From Deltaproteobacteria bacterium (GTDB lineage: Bacteria; Myxococcota_A; UBA796; UBA9615), in contig JAGSHC010000015.1 of NCBI GenBank assembly GCA_023954745.1, positions 1 to 49,873 on the forward strand: a stretch of 49,873 nt of DNA. The letters run 5' to 3'. The notes under the pieces were generated by a model that searched no databases, was not told the origin of the DNA, and saw only the letters and a program-made list of their open reading frames with translations. The position numbers and the translations under genes were made by a program. Positions 24,593-34,043 of the stretch are shown here, in pieces (position 1 is the stretch's first letter; every line of letters begins with the position of its first letter).

Positions 24593-27500
24593 CAGAGGGG
24601 GTTGGCGAAGACCTGGCGCGGCTTGGCGCCGTTGGCGGGGCCGATCACACCGTTGCGCTCCATGGAGTCCATGATCCGCGCAGCCCGGTTGTAGCCGAGC
24701 CCCAGCTTGCGCTGGAGCAGGGAGGTGCTCGCCTTGCCCATCTGGGCGACACATGCCACCGCTTTGTCGTACATCGCGTCCAACTCCTCGTCCGGTCCGT
24801 CGCCGTCCTCGTCCTCTTCTCCCCCCGCCAGCACCTGCTCAACGTATCGGGGAGTGCCCTGGGACTTGAGGTGGGCGACGATCTCTTCCACTTCCTCGTC
24901 TGAGACGAAGGCACCGTGGATTCTCTTCAGATCAGAAGAACCCGGGGGCAGGAAAAGACCATCCCCCATCCCGAGAAGATTCTCGGCGCCATTGGCGTCG
25001 AGCACGGTGCGGGAGTCGACCTTGCTACTGACCTTGAAGGACAGCCGCGTGGGAAAGTTGGCCTTGATGAGACCGGTGATGACGTCCACGGAGGGACGCT
25101 GGGTGGCGAGCAGCATGTGGATGCCGGCGGCGCGCGCCATCTGGGCGAGTCGGACGATGGATTCTTCGACTTCCTTGCGCGCGACCATCATGAGGTCGGC
25201 GAGCTCGTCGATGACGATGACGATGTAGGGCATCTTCTCGGGAGGACCGATCGGCTCGCCTCCTCGGCTCTTGAAGCAGACGTTGTCGGAGCCCTTCTCA
25301 CGTCCGCAGTCGGGCCGGGGAGTGTCCTTGCCCGCGAGCACGTCCTCCTGCCACTGAGCCCAGTCCTTCGTGAGGCCCTCTGCCTTCTCGTTGTATCCGA
25401 TGATGTTCCGCACGTTCATGGCGGCGAGGACCTTGTACCGACGCGTCATCTCCTCGACGGCCCAGCGCAGCGCGACGGCCGCCTTCTTCGGCGAGGTGAC
25501 CACCGGGACGAGGAGGTGGGGGATCCCGTCGTAGATGCTGAACTCCAGCATCTTCGGGTCCACGAGGATCATGCGGAGCTCATCGGGCGTCTTGCTGTAG
25601 AGCAGCGAGAGGATGAACGAGTTCACGCAGACGGACTTGCCGGACCCGGTGGTGCCCGCCACGAGGATGTGGGGCATCTTCGCCCAGTCCGAGGTGACCG
25701 GCTGGGCGTCGATGGCCTTGCCGATGGCCAGGGGCAAGCGAAGCTTCGGGTTGCGGAACTCGTTGCTCGCCAGGATCTCCTTGAGATAGATGATCTCGCG
25801 GGTCTTGCTCGGGATCTCGATGCCCACGGCGCCCTTGCCCGGAATCGGCGCCACGATGCGCACTCGCGTGGCCCGCAGAGCCATGGCGAGATCGTTCTCC
25901 AGGTTCGCGATGCGGCTCACCTTGATCCCGGGGGCGGGCTCGAACTCGAACATCGTGACGACGGGGCCCGGCAGGATGTCGGTGACGCGTCCCTTGACGT
26001 TGTAGTGACCCAGGGTCTCCTCGAGACGCGCGGCCTGGGCCTCCAGGTCGCCTTCGTCGATCTCGCGGGAGCCGCGGGGAGGCGACTTCAGCAGAGACAT
26101 GGCCGGGAGCTCGAAGGGACCGGAGGAGGTGTCGGGCCGGCGAATCCGGCGGCGACTGGCCTCATCCGCGGAGGAGTCCCTCGGGCGGGAGATGCTGGGC
26201 TTGAGCTGCGGAGCAGGCTCAGCCTTGCGGGCTGGGGCCGCGGGGACAGGAGCCGGGGCAGCGCCGGATGCTGCCTGCTCAGCGGGGGGAGCGAGCTGAG
26301 CCGCTGACGCTGGAGCTGGAGCTGCGCCGCGGCGACGAATCTCCGCGTGCACGATGCCCATGCCGGTAGCGCCCCGCAGGGAGTCCACCCGATAGGCGGA
26401 GTCCTCGTTCGGTTCCGGCGCCCTGGCTGCGACCGCGCTGGTGTTCAGCACGGGCAACTCGGCACCGTCCTGGGTCGGGATCGGCGCGATGACCGGGGGC
26501 GGGGTGAGGCCCGGAGGCTCAGGGACGGCCGCCGGGGGAGGCGTGGGCTGCATCGCGGTGGGGATGCGCACCCGAGACCGGCGAGGGGCCGCTGCCTCGG
26601 CGGACTCGGTGACAGGCGGCGTCACCGGGGGGGCGGCAAACAACGAGGAACGCCGGGGAGCGCGCTCGTCCACCAGCGCCTGTGGCGCGGGGACCACGAC
26701 GGACGGATCCAGCTCGAGCTCCGGCAGCTCCCGGTCGTCCTCTCGCTCCACATGAGCAGGCGCCCCGAGCAGACGCTCCTCTTCGAGGATCGCGATGCGC
26801 TCCTCTCGGGCGAAGCGGCGCTCCTCGCGAGCGAGGGCACGCGACTCCGACAGTTCGTCCAGCCAACGCAGCAACCAGCCGCGGGCGGAGCCGAGGCCGC
26901 CCTGGACCCCCCGCTTCGCCCCGCGCACTCCGGCGCCGGCCACTCCGACGATGGGCTTCGCGCCCGCTTGGGCACCGCGACCAAGACCGCGAGCGACGGT
27001 GCTCATGCGCATGCCGAAGGCGAGGCGCGCGCCGATGAGCAGGGTGGTCGTGCCGACGATGCCCGACCCCAGGGTGGAGACCGTGCGCAAGCCGAGAGCA
27101 GCCAGAAGCTCGCCGAGCCCACCGCCCCCGGTAATGCGGGCGCCCCGGAACGGCACATCGGGGAACGCCAGCTGCACGAGCAGCGCGAGCGAGCCGAGCA
27201 CAAGGGCGAACCCACAAGCCTGGAGCCAGCGGTTCGATGGACGCTCTCGGCCGAAGATGGCGAGGGCCGCGAGCAACAAGAGGGGCGGCAGCGCGAAGGC
27301 GGTGAGACCGAGCAGGCCCACCGTTGCATCGGCGAGGGTCGCGCCGAGGGGTCCGATCCAGTTGTGAATCGTCTCGGCGCCCGCATCTCCCCACTGGCCC
27401 ACGAGTCGGTCGCGGGGATGGAAGCTGAGCAGACTGAGGAGGAAGAGCGCCGAGGCGGCGAGGGCGACGAGGCCGCCAATCTCCCGCGTCGCGGACACGC

Positions 27501-27666
27501 CCATGGCGCGGATGGACATCAGCCGGCTTCGGCTTCGCCCTTCATCGTCCCGCGCGAGGACCGAACTCCCACGGCGCACCCGCACCGGCTTCTTGGCCTT
27601 TGCCTGGATGCGCTTGTCACTCCGGCGGGTCTTGCCCTTCCGAGGTCGGATTTCCGTTGGCTCCAT
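24592..27666 (-). CDS. ftsK: DNA translocase FtsK/SpoIIIE
   Basis: The 1024-residue protein has a basic N terminus and about four membrane segments within residues 60-210. A long Pro/Ala/Glu-rich linker (about 270-530) leads to the motor domain, with Walker A GTTGSGKS around residue 670, Walker B IVIVIDELADLMM and the ATQRPSVDVITG segment. The C-terminal gamma winged helix (LGLGYNRAARIMDSME) reads chromosome-polarity sequences. It pumps DNA through the septum and activates dimer resolution. A short insert with two Cys (PDCGREKGSDNVC) just before Walker B is a lineage feature. The start overlaps the end of the RNase J gene by 50 bases. Confidence 0.95.
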   Translation of the reverse strand: MEPTEIRPRKGKTRRSDKRIQAKAKKPVRVRRGSSVLARDDEGRSRSRLMSIRAMGVSATREIGGLVALAASALFLLSLLSFHPRDRLVGQWGDAGAETIHNWIGPLGATLADATVGLLGLTAFALPPLLLLAALAIFGRERPSNRWLQACGFALVLGSLALLVQLAFPDVPFRGARITGGGGLGELLAALGLRTVSTLGSGIVGTTTLLIGARLAFGMRMSTVARGLGRGAQAGAKPIVGVAGAGVRGAKRGVQGGLGSARGWLLRWLDELSESRALAREERRFAREERIAILEEERLLGAPAHVEREDDRELPELELDPSVVVPAPQALVDERAPRRSSLFAAPPVTPPVTESAEAAAPRRSRVRIPTAMQPTPPPAAVPEPPGLTPPPVIAPIPTQDGAELPVLNTSAVAARAPEPNEDSAYRVDSLRGATGMGIVHAEIRRRGAAPAPASAAQLAPPAEQAASGAAPAPVPAAPARKAEPAPQLKPSISRPRDSSADEASRRRIRRPDTSSGPFELPAMSLLKSPPRGSREIDEGDLEAQAARLEETLGHYNVKGRVTDILPGPVVTMFEFEPAPGIKVSRIANLENDLAMALRATRVRIVAPIPGKGAVGIEIPSKTREIIYLKEILASNEFRNPKLRLPLAIGKAIDAQPVTSDWAKMPHILVAGTTGSGKSVCVNSFILSLLYSKTPDELRMILVDPKMLEFSIYDGIPHLLVPVVTSPKKAAVALRWAVEEMTRRYKVLAAMNVRNIIGYNEKAEGLTKDWAQWQEDVLAGKDTPRPDCGREKGSDNVCFKSRGGEPIGPPEKMPYIVIVIDELADLMMVARKEVEESIVRLAQMARAAGIHMLLATQRPSVDVITGLIKANFPTRLSFKVSSKVDSRTVLDANGAENLLGMGDGLFLPPGSSDLKRIHGAFVSDEEVEEIVAHLKSQGTPRYVEQVLAGGEEDEDGDGPDEELDAMYDKAVACVAQMGKASTSLLQRKLGLGYNRAARIMDSMERNGVIGPANGAKPRQVFANPL

Positions 27667-29416
27667 CGCGAGTTCCGTCAGGCTGGTGTGCGTCGAGTTC
27701 GGCGTAACTTACCATGCCGTCCAGGTGCAGCAGCCGGGCCAAGCACGGCGGCTTGCTGCCCACCTCGCGCCTCACGATCGAGCGCAGGGTCAGACGCGCC
27801 TTCTCGCTCGCCTCTCCCTCGTCGTCGATGGGGTCCCACAGGCTCAGCTTGCGGTGCATCGTCAGGCCCAACCGGCGTTCCAGCGACGACGTCTCAACGA
27901 CCGCCACGAGCCCCAGGGCGTGGACGACGGGGGTGCCGGCCACGCGGCCGTCGCGCCAGGGGACCACCACGGTCGCGGCGCCCGACTGGCCTGCCTTTCG
28001 TCGGGTGGAGAGCGCCGGGTCCCGGGCGGGAAACACGGCGCCTCCGTAGGCCACCCACTGCTGGGTGGTCTTCGCTTCTCCATGGGTGACGACATCGGTG
28101 GACACATCCAGCTCCAGCGTCTGCCCGGTGCGGAGGGAGAGGAGTCGTTCCGGCCCCACCCTCCGTGCGAGCGCGCTCTGGTGCTGGATCAGGTGCCAGG
28201 GCTCCCCGTGAATCGGCAGCACAAAGCGTGGCTGGACAAGGTCGAGCCACTCCCCCACCTCGTCACTGTGCCCGTGGCCCGAGGTGTGGAGACCGTGGCT
28301 CCCTTCACCCCAGGGCGGCACGACCGTCACCCCGGCCTCCGCGAAGCGGTTCACCAGTCCACCGACGGTGCGTTCCCCGCCGGGGATCACCCGCGCGCTC
28401 CAGATGACCATGTCGCCCTTTCCCAGGGTGAGGCGCGAGTCCTCGCCGCGCGCGATGCGAGCGAGGGGCGCGCGCCACTCACCCTGGCTGCCGGTCACGA
28501 GGACCAGGAGCTTGCTCTTCGGCGTCTCCTCGATGGCATCGATGGACAGGAGCTCGCCGGACCGCACGGGCAACAGGCCGGCCTCGATGGCGGCGCGGGC
28601 CGTCTCCTCCGCCGAGCGTCCGTAGATGGCGAAGCGGCGACCGGTGGCCCGGGCGACCTGGAGGCAGCCCAACATCCTCTCGACGTGGGAGCTGAACGTC
28701 GTGACGATGACGGCGCCTGTTGCCTTCTCCGCCACCTCGGTCAGTCGAGCGACGACGTCTCGCTCGGGCAGGGTGCGCCCCGGCTTCGCGCCGCTGGTGG
28801 AGTCCACGAGAGCGAGGTCGACGCCCCCATCTCCGATGGCCTTCAGCCCTGCGGCGTCGGTCGGGGGGCCCAGCAGGGGGTCGACCTGCATCCTGAAGTC
28901 GCCGGAGTGCACCACGGTCCCACCGGGACCTCGCATCGCGAGCGAGCACGCTTCGGGGAGAGAGTGGGTGACGCGCAGCCAGGTGAGCTCGGTCTCGCCG
29001 ACGGTGATGGTCTCGCCGGGGTGAACGAGGCGTCGCTCCAGCGGGGCGGAACCCTTGGGCGCGTCGCGGTCGAACCGGCGGCGCAGGAGGGTCATCGTCC
29101 ACGGGGTCGCATAGACCGGAAGTCCCGGGAGCGCCGCGAGGAGATCGGGCACCGCGCCTAGATGGTCGAGGTGTCCGTGGGTCAGGAGCAGACCCCGCAG
29201 ACGCCCCTCCTTCGCCCGCTGAAGCGCCGGCTCGAACGACGGGAGGATGCGGTCGATCCCCGGGTCCGAGGGCGGCGGAAACAGGATTCCGCAGTCCACG
29301 AGAAAGGAGTCTGGACCGTTGTCGACCACCATGTGGTGGTGACCCATCTGGCCGAGCCCCCCGACAGGCTCGATACGAAGCGGGGCGCCCATCGGAGGGG
29401 CGGGCGTGCTGCTCAC
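27617..29416 (-). CDS. rnj: Ribonuclease J family metallo-beta-lactamase nuclease
   Basis: The 599-residue protein has the metallo-beta-lactamase motif His80-x-His82-x-Asp84-His85 (THGHLDH). VTHSLPEACSLAM and HSGDFR metal ligands, the beta-CASP motif region (TFSSHVERM, GRSAEET) and TGSQGEWRAPLARIA follow, with a C-terminal domain ending in an acidic tail. Length and motif order match RNase J, which combines endo- and 5' exonuclease activity in RNA decay and maturation. GTG 29416 forms a GTGA overlap with the upstream oxidoreductase gene. It may form part of a long minus-strand transcript with the sugar genes. Confidence 0.85.
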   Translation of the reverse strand: MSSTPAPPMGAPLRIEPVGGLGQMGHHHMVVDNGPDSFLVDCGILFPPPSDPGIDRILPSFEPALQRAKEGRLRGLLLTHGHLDHLGAVPDLLAALPGLPVYATPWTMTLLRRRFDRDAPKGSAPLERRLVHPGETITVGETELTWLRVTHSLPEACSLAMRGPGGTVVHSGDFRMQVDPLLGPPTDAAGLKAIGDGGVDLALVDSTSGAKPGRTLPERDVVARLTEVAEKATGAVIVTTFSSHVERMLGCLQVARATGRRFAIYGRSAEETARAAIEAGLLPVRSGELLSIDAIEETPKSKLLVLVTGSQGEWRAPLARIARGEDSRLTLGKGDMVIWSARVIPGGERTVGGLVNRFAEAGVTVVPPWGEGSHGLHTSGHGHSDEVGEWLDLVQPRFVLPIHGEPWHLIQHQSALARRVGPERLLSLRTGQTLELDVSTDVVTHGEAKTTQQWVAYGGAVFPARDPALSTRRKAGQSGAATVVVPWRDGRVAGTPVVHALGLVAVVETSSLERRLGLTMHRKLSLWDPIDDEGEASEKARLTLRSIVRREVGSKPPCLARLLHLDGMVSYAELDAHQPDGTRDGANGNPTSEGQDPPE

Positions 29417-30438
29417 GAGAGAAGCGAGATCGGGGCCCCGTCACTGTCCATCGATTGCTGACCGGCCTGGAGAATGCGCACGACGTCGCGTCCTTGGGTA
29501 CCGGGGGTGTCGGGCGTGCGGCCCTCCCGGATGCAGTCGACGAAGTGCTGACACTCCAGCAGGAGGGGCTCAGTGCCCTGGATCGAGGGGATCCAGATGT
29601 CTCCCTGCCGCAGCGTGATGAGGTCGGCGTAGGTCTGGTAGTCGACGGTGCGCTCTGCGCCCTTGTCGTACACCCGCACCTTCTCGCGGGGCGCGGTGTC
29701 ATCGAAGGTCACCATGCGACGCGAGCCGACGAGGGTCAGCAGCCGGGACTTGTGCGGGTCGAGCCACGAGGTATGCACCTCTGCCATCTGACCGCCCTCG
29801 AACTTCACGTTGGCGAAGACCACGTCCTCGATCTCCGGCCTCAGGTACGCGGCCCCACGGGCGCTGATGGTCACCGGGGAGGAGTCGAGCAGGTGCAGGA
29901 TGATCGAGAGGTCGTGAGGCGCCAGGGACCACCAGGCGGACTCGTCGGAGCGGACGACTCCAAGGTTCACGCGCTGGCAGTACAGGTAGTGGAGGTCTCC
30001 GATCTCCCCACTCTGGATCTGGTCTTTGATCCATCGAATTGCGGGGTGGTGGATCATCAGGTGCCCGACCATCAGCGTCAGGCCGCGCTCCTCCGCGAGG
30101 TCGACCAGCTCGTCGGCGTGGGCACCCTCCAAGGTGAGCGGCTTCTCCACAAACACGTGCTTGCCGGCCTGCAGGGCCGCCAGAGTCAGCTCGTAGTGGC
30201 TCGCTGCTGGGGTGCAGACCGCCACGGCGTCTACATCCGAGCTGCTCAGCATCGCCTCGTAGTCGGCGGTCACCTGGGCGTTGGGGGCCAAGGTGCGTGC
30301 CCGATCTCGGTTCGTCTCGGAGAGGTCCGCGACCCAGCGCAACTCCGCCCGCTTGAGACGGGTGAAGTTCCGAACGATGTTCTTGCCCCAGTAGCCGGCG
30401 CCAACGACGCCGAGACCGAGAGTTTCCAGCGAGCTCAT
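29413..30438 (-). CDS. Gfo/Idh/MocA sugar-nucleotide dehydrogenase (WlbA/WbpB-like)
   Basis: The 341-residue protein has a Rossmann dinucleotide motif (GLGVVGAGYWGKN), CTPAASHYE, the EKPLTLEGAHA catalytic loop and GHLMIHHPAIRWIK, a segment typical of the WlbA/WbpB branch. These enzymes oxidise C3 of UDP-N-acetylglucosaminuronate on the route to 2,3-diamino sugars. The adjacent left-handed-helix acetyltransferase and epimerase genes match such a sugar pathway for surface polysaccharide. The downstream aminotransferase (WlbC/WbpE) is not in the window. The start ATG 30438 gives an ATGA overlap with the acetyltransferase gene. Confidence 0.8.
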   Translation of the reverse strand: MSSLETLGLGVVGAGYWGKNIVRNFTRLKRAELRWVADLSETNRDRARTLAPNAQVTADYEAMLSSSDVDAVAVCTPAASHYELTLAALQAGKHVFVEKPLTLEGAHADELVDLAEERGLTLMVGHLMIHHPAIRWIKDQIQSGEIGDLHYLYCQRVNLGVVRSDESAWWSLAPHDLSIILHLLDSSPVTISARGAAYLRPEIEDVVFANVKFEGGQMAEVHTSWLDPHKSRLLTLVGSRRMVTFDDTAPREKVRVYDKGAERTVDYQTYADLITLRQGDIWIPSIQGTEPLLLECQHFVDCIREGRTPDTPGTQGRDVVRILQAGQQSMDSDGAPISLLS

Positions 30439-31013
30439 GCAGAGGTCTCCAAGACGAGGTCGACCCCTTGCATCGCATAGCGGTCCGCGCAGGACGCGCA
30501 CTCCGCAGCGCCCGAGACGAGGTTCAGGCGCTCGCCGCAGCGGCACACCCAGCCCAGCTGCCGGGCCGGAATTCCGACCACGAGGGCGTGGGCCGGGACC
30601 CTCGAGGTCACGACGGCGCCAGCACCGACCATGCAGTACGCGCCGAGGTCGTTGCCGCAGACGATGGTGGAGTTCGCACCCACCGTGGAGCCGGTGCCCA
30701 CCCTGGTGGGCATGAACTCCGTCTTCCGCTCCACGTGGGCCCGCGGGTTGATGACATTCGTGAACACGCAGCTCGGCCCCAGGAACACGTCGTCCTCGAT
30801 GACGACTCCCTTGTAGACCGAGACGTTGTTCTGGATCTTCACCCCGTCGCCGATGCGCACATTGCCGTCGATGTTGACGTTCTGTCCCAAGATGCAGCGC
30901 TCACCGAGGGTCGAGCCCCCCTGCACGTGGCAGAAGAACCAGATCTTCGTTCCCGCGCCGATCTCCACGTCGTCGTCGATGTACGAACTCTCGTGGACGA
31001 AGTAGTCGTTCAT
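30435..31013 (-). CDS. Hexapeptide-repeat N-acetyltransferase (WlbB/WbpD-like) with zinc ribbon
   Basis: The 192-residue protein has a left-handed beta-helix of hexapeptide repeats (IGAGTKIWFFCHV, LGQNVNIDGNVRIGDGVKIQNNV), DVFLGPSCVFTNVINPRA and a late VGIPARQLGW. It is nearly identical in plan to WlbB/WbpD, which acetylate the 3-amino group of UDP-diaminouronic acid. After the enzyme core a short tail carries two Cys pairs (CRCGE and CASC), a small zinc-ribbon-like motif also seen in some relatives. It overlaps its neighbours by 4 bases on both sides. Confidence 0.85.
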   Translation of the reverse strand: MNDYFVHESSYIDDDVEIGAGTKIWFFCHVQGGSTLGERCILGQNVNIDGNVRIGDGVKIQNNVSVYKGVVIEDDVFLGPSCVFTNVINPRAHVERKTEFMPTRVGTGSTVGANSTIVCGNDLGAYCMVGAGAVVTSRVPAHALVVGIPARQLGWVCRCGERLNLVSGAAECASCADRYAMQGVDLVLETSA

Positions 31014-31975
31014 GCCTTCTCCGGCCCCCCGGTGGGCTCGAGCATCGACCGGAGGCCCGCGCCGAGCGGCATGGTGGCACTCCAGTCCAGGGTCTGTCGG
31101 ATCGCCGACAGATCCGCACAGCTGTGAAGGATGTCCCCGTCGCGGGCGGGTCCGTGCGCGGCGGGTAGGTCCACTCCGAAGACCGAGGCGATCTCACTCC
31201 AGAGTTCCAGGAGGGTCACGGCGCGTCCGGTGCCGACGTTGAAGGGCCCCGCCGACCCACCCTCCCCGACCCTCTCGGCCAGCAGGATCAACGCGGCCAC
31301 GACGTCGTCCACGTGCACGAAGTCGCGGGTCTGGAGCCCGTCGCCAAAGATCGTCGGCGCCTCACCCCGGCGGGCAGCCGCAGCGAAGGCGGCGATCACC
31401 GCGGCGTAGGCACCGCCGGAGTCCTGCCCGGGGCCGTAGACATTGAAGAGACGCACCGCGCCAAAGCCTGCATGGTCGTCAGCCCAGGCGTAGCCGAGCG
31501 TCTCTCCGCGCGCCTTCGAGTCTGCGTAGGGCGAGAGCGCCTGAAGCGGGCTCGTCTCACCCACCGGCAGCTGCGCGGGATCGCCGTAGACGGCGCACGA
31601 GGAGGTGAACACCACGCTGCGTGCGCCCGCGCTCCTCGATGCTTCGAGCACCTTCTGCATCCCGACGATGTTGATGCGCTCCGTGCGCTCGGGGTTCACC
31701 ACGCTCTCGGGGACCGAAACCTGAGCCGCGAGGTGGAACACAGCCTCGGCGCCCGCAGCGGCCGCGCGCAGCACCTCGTCATCGAGGATCGAGCCCTCGA
31801 TGAACCGGAGCCCGTCGTGCACCCGAGGGAGAGCGTCGCGACTGCCAGTCGACAGGTCGTCCAGCACCACCACCGACCAACCCCGAGCGAGCAGGGCACG
31901 CACGAGACTGCTGCCGATGAAGCCTGCGCCGCCGGTCACCAGAGCGCCGCGCGACGGAGCCGCGGTCGTACTCAT
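31010..31975 (-). CDS. NAD-dependent epimerase/dehydratase (UDP-sugar 4-epimerase-like)
   Basis: The 321-residue extended short-chain dehydrogenase has the NAD motif GGAGFIGSS, DDLSTGSRD, the catalytic SSCAVYGDP and Tyr-x3-Lys (SPYADSKARGE), and NVYGPGQD with GTGRAVTLLEL. It most resembles UDP-glucose/N-acetylglucosamine 4-epimerases that supply polysaccharide assembly. It follows the outer-membrane barrel gene by 22 bases and overlaps the acetyltransferase gene. ATG 31975 is preferred over the longer extension to 32050, which would overlap the barrel gene. Confidence 0.85.
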   Translation of the reverse strand: MSTTAAPSRGALVTGGAGFIGSSLVRALLARGWSVVVLDDLSTGSRDALPRVHDGLRFIEGSILDDEVLRAAAAGAEAVFHLAAQVSVPESVVNPERTERINIVGMQKVLEASRSAGARSVVFTSSCAVYGDPAQLPVGETSPLQALSPYADSKARGETLGYAWADDHAGFGAVRLFNVYGPGQDSGGAYAAVIAAFAAAARRGEAPTIFGDGLQTRDFVHVDDVVAALILLAERVGEGGSAGPFNVGTGRAVTLLELWSEIASVFGVDLPAAHGPARDGDILHSCADLSAIRQTLDWSATMPLGAGLRSMLEPTGGPEKA

Positions 31976-31997
31976 GAGAAGCTCGAGGGGTCTGGGG

Positions 31998-33233
31998 CTA
32001 CTTGAAGCCCAGCGTGAAGCCGAGCGTGACGGTGTTGTCGATGTACTCACCGACGTCCGTGCTGGACGGGTTCACGGCACTGAAGCGGTACCCGGCCTCC
32101 ACGTGGAAGAACTCCGCGACCATGATGTCGAGGCCGAGCCCGGCGGTCCACTGATGCTCAGTACGCGTCGTGTGGCCAGCAAGGTTTCGGTAGTTCCAGG
32201 AGAAGTCGAAGTTCGCGGAGAGACGCTGGAAGAAGAGCCCCTGGTACTTGAAGTACGCCTGGGTGTTCTCAATGCGGCTCGCGTAGTACGCGAAGGTGTA
32301 GTCACGGGAAAACCCGAAAGCGAGTCGCTGCGTCGTGACGGGCCGGATGGCGAACTCGACGCGCCCAAGGATGCCCTCGGGGCCCGTGAGGGACGGAGTC
32401 GCCGCCGCCGGGTCGAAGTAGACCCCGCCGTAACCGACCTGAGCCAGGAGCGACAGCTTCCGCGTGATGTCGCCCTTGATGCCGAACCAGACCCGCCAGA
32501 ACCAGGCTGGATCCTGCTGGCTCGAGGCGGACTGACCGCCGTCGACCCGGCCCCACATGATGCGCCCGAACTCGCCCTCGAAGAGGAGGTGGCTTCGGGG
32601 GAAGAACTTCCAGTCGAGTCCCGCCCCACCGGCCAACTCATGGCGATTGCCCAGCTGCACGGGGTTCAGGGTGACCAGGACGGGGGAGAAGTAGGCGCGG
32701 TTCCAGTTCCAACGCGCGTTCACGTTGATCTGGAACGCCTTCGTCGGCCGGAAGTGCAGCCCGATGGGCACGTTGGCACCGAGGTTCTGCTCGGTGCCAT
32801 CACCAAAACCACGAGTCGCCGGCGCGTTGAAGACTTCGGGGTTGGTGCTGAACCCGACCTTGCTCCGCCGCCCCGCGTCGATTCCAGCGGCGACTCCGAA
32901 GTCGGTGACGCGTCGGAAGACGTTGTGGTTGGTGCCGCCGAGATTGAAGTACGTGAAGAAGCGGTAGTAGGTGTCGAGCGTGAACCGGAAGTCGTCTCCC
33001 GGATACACGATCCCGAAGTACGGCTTCACCCACAGGCCGAAGTCCGGCTGCGGGTTGGTGGCATCTCGATAGACGTTGGTGTCGAAGATCGCGCTGACGT
33101 TGACGCCAGGCTTCGCCACGAGGGGACCAAGCGGAAGACCGCTCTCCGACGCAACAGCAGGCCGAACCAGGAGCATGGCGAGTGCCATCCCCACGATCCA
33201 CGCGCACCCTGTGAGTGGCGCTCGATGCTTCAC
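31998..33233 (-). CDS. Outer-membrane beta-barrel protein
   Basis: The 411-residue protein has a signal peptide (VGMALAMLLVRPAVA). After it come many alternating amphipathic strands with aromatic girdles (NVNARWNWNRAYF, FEGEFGRIMWGRV, SANFDFSWNYRNLAG). It ends with an aromatic-rich strand (TVTLGFTLGFK), as expected for BamA-dependent barrels. It precedes sugar-nucleotide genes. In Myxococcota, barrels of this size accompany exopolysaccharide export, so a polysaccharide-exit role is possible but not shown. The start is GTG 33233, and a TTGATT/GATAAC promoter lies upstream. Confidence 0.75.
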   Translation of the reverse strand: MKHRAPLTGCAWIVGMALAMLLVRPAVASESGLPLGPLVAKPGVNVSAIFDTNVYRDATNPQPDFGLWVKPYFGIVYPGDDFRFTLDTYYRFFTYFNLGGTNHNVFRRVTDFGVAAGIDAGRRSKVGFSTNPEVFNAPATRGFGDGTEQNLGANVPIGLHFRPTKAFQINVNARWNWNRAYFSPVLVTLNPVQLGNRHELAGGAGLDWKFFPRSHLLFEGEFGRIMWGRVDGGQSASSQQDPAWFWRVWFGIKGDITRKLSLLAQVGYGGVYFDPAAATPSLTGPEGILGRVEFAIRPVTTQRLAFGFSRDYTFAYYASRIENTQAYFKYQGLFFQRLSANFDFSWNYRNLAGHTTRTEHQWTAGLGLDIMVAEFFHVEAGYRFSAVNPSSTDVGEYIDNTVTLGFTLGFK

Positions 33234-33322
33234 CGCTACCGTTCTCCGCTTCCGCCAGCCACGTCTGTCACCGCTCGTGCTCGAGTCCCGCTCAGGAGTA
33301 CCCCCGAGGCGAACGAGCCACC

Positions 33323-33351
33323 GTTATCCATCATTCGAAGCTTTGAATCAA
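33323..33351 (-). promoter_or_regulatory. Candidate promoter of the outer-membrane barrel gene
   Basis: TTGATT (33346-33351) and GATAAC (33323-33328) on the minus strand are separated by 17 bases, about 90 bases upstream of the start codon. Confidence 0.4.
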
Positions 33352-33360
33352 GCAAGGGGA

Positions 33361-33377
33361 GCGATTGGATCAATCGC
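33361..33377 (-). terminator. Perfect 7-bp inverted repeat at the end of the small exported gene
   Basis: GCGATTG and CAATCGC with a 3-base loop span the stop codon of the exported protein gene and lie just before the next promoter. There is no strong U-tract, so termination is uncertain. Confidence 0.35.
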
Positions 33378-33876
33378 GCTGCGACGCTTCTTCCGTCCGG
33401 GTACTCCCGTCCGGTGAGGCCCCGAAGTTGTCGTCACCGCGGTCGGAGCTGTCTCCGCCGCTCACCGTCACCGACATCGAAGACCCCTCGCCAAGATCCT
33501 TCGCCCCCTTACAACTGTTGGCCCGGCTGATCGCCGAGTCGACGTTGGTCTCGAGGGGAATGATCTTCTGCTTCTCGATGTCGACCTGATCGTTGTTCTG
33601 ATTGTTGTTTGCCGCGTCGATGTTGGCCTTGATCCCGTCCGCGTCCGTCTTGTACGTGGTGAGAAGGCCCTTCTCGGTGTTCAGGCAGTTGAGCTTGGTC
33701 GGATCCGACGACCCGGCGATCATCCCGTCGATCTCGCCGAGAGCATTGTCGATCTTCCCGACAAGGCCGCTCGCGGGATTCTCGGTACCTGAGGCCGCAC
33801 CATGGGCAACCCCGGCGATCGCAAGCGAGCCGCAAAGCAGAGCTAGGGTCGTCAATCGACCAATCATGGGCCGCAT
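33370..33876 (-). CDS. Small exported protein of unknown function
   Basis: The 168-residue protein has a signal peptide (LTTLALLCGSLAIAGVAHGAA). The mature chain is polar and helical, with two Cys (KLNCLNTEK and ANSCKGAK, perhaps a disulfide) and an Asn/Gln-rich middle (NNNQNNDQ). Its C-terminal tail is Ser/Asp-rich and disordered. I do not recognise it. It stands alone behind a good promoter (TTGACA/GATACT) and an AGGAG ribosome site 8 bases from ATG 33876. It is lower in GC than its neighbours at some codons (Asn/Lys-rich), as expected for a periplasmic or surface protein. Confidence 0.75.
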   Translation of the reverse strand: MRPMIGRLTTLALLCGSLAIAGVAHGAASGTENPASGLVGKIDNALGEIDGMIAGSSDPTKLNCLNTEKGLLTTYKTDADGIKANIDAANNNQNNDQVDIEKQKIIPLETNVDSAISRANSCKGAKDLGEGSSMSVTVSGGDSSDRGDDNFGASPDGSTRTEEASQRD

Positions 33877-33910
33877 CACTCACACTCCTACAAGTCGGGA
33901 ACAGTCTTAG

Positions 33911-33940
33911 AGTATCGGGCTTCTATGCCCCATTTGTCAA
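33911..33940 (-). promoter_or_regulatory. Sigma-70-like promoter of the small exported protein
   Basis: On the minus strand a perfect TTGACA (33935-33940) is followed after 18 bases by GATACT (33911-33916). An AGGAG ribosome site lies at 33885-33889. This is the best promoter in the window. Confidence 0.65.
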
Positions 33941-33979
33941 TGCGCGACGACGCACCTGCGAGTACCTCATCGGCTGTTT

Positions 33980-34007
33980 CAGGCCGGACTGCATGCGAGC
34001 CGGCCTG
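33980..34007. terminator. Strong hairpin downstream of the Glt-like operon
   Basis: A perfect 8-bp inverted repeat (CAGGCCGG / CCGGCCTG) with a 12-base loop lies in the 253-base gap between the FHA/TonB gene and the exported-protein gene. No U-tract follows on either strand. It may be a terminator of the GC-rich type or a protein-binding palindrome. Confidence 0.4.
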
Positions 34008-34043
34008 TCCCATGAGAATGAAGGTCCAAGAGCCTCGCCGGAC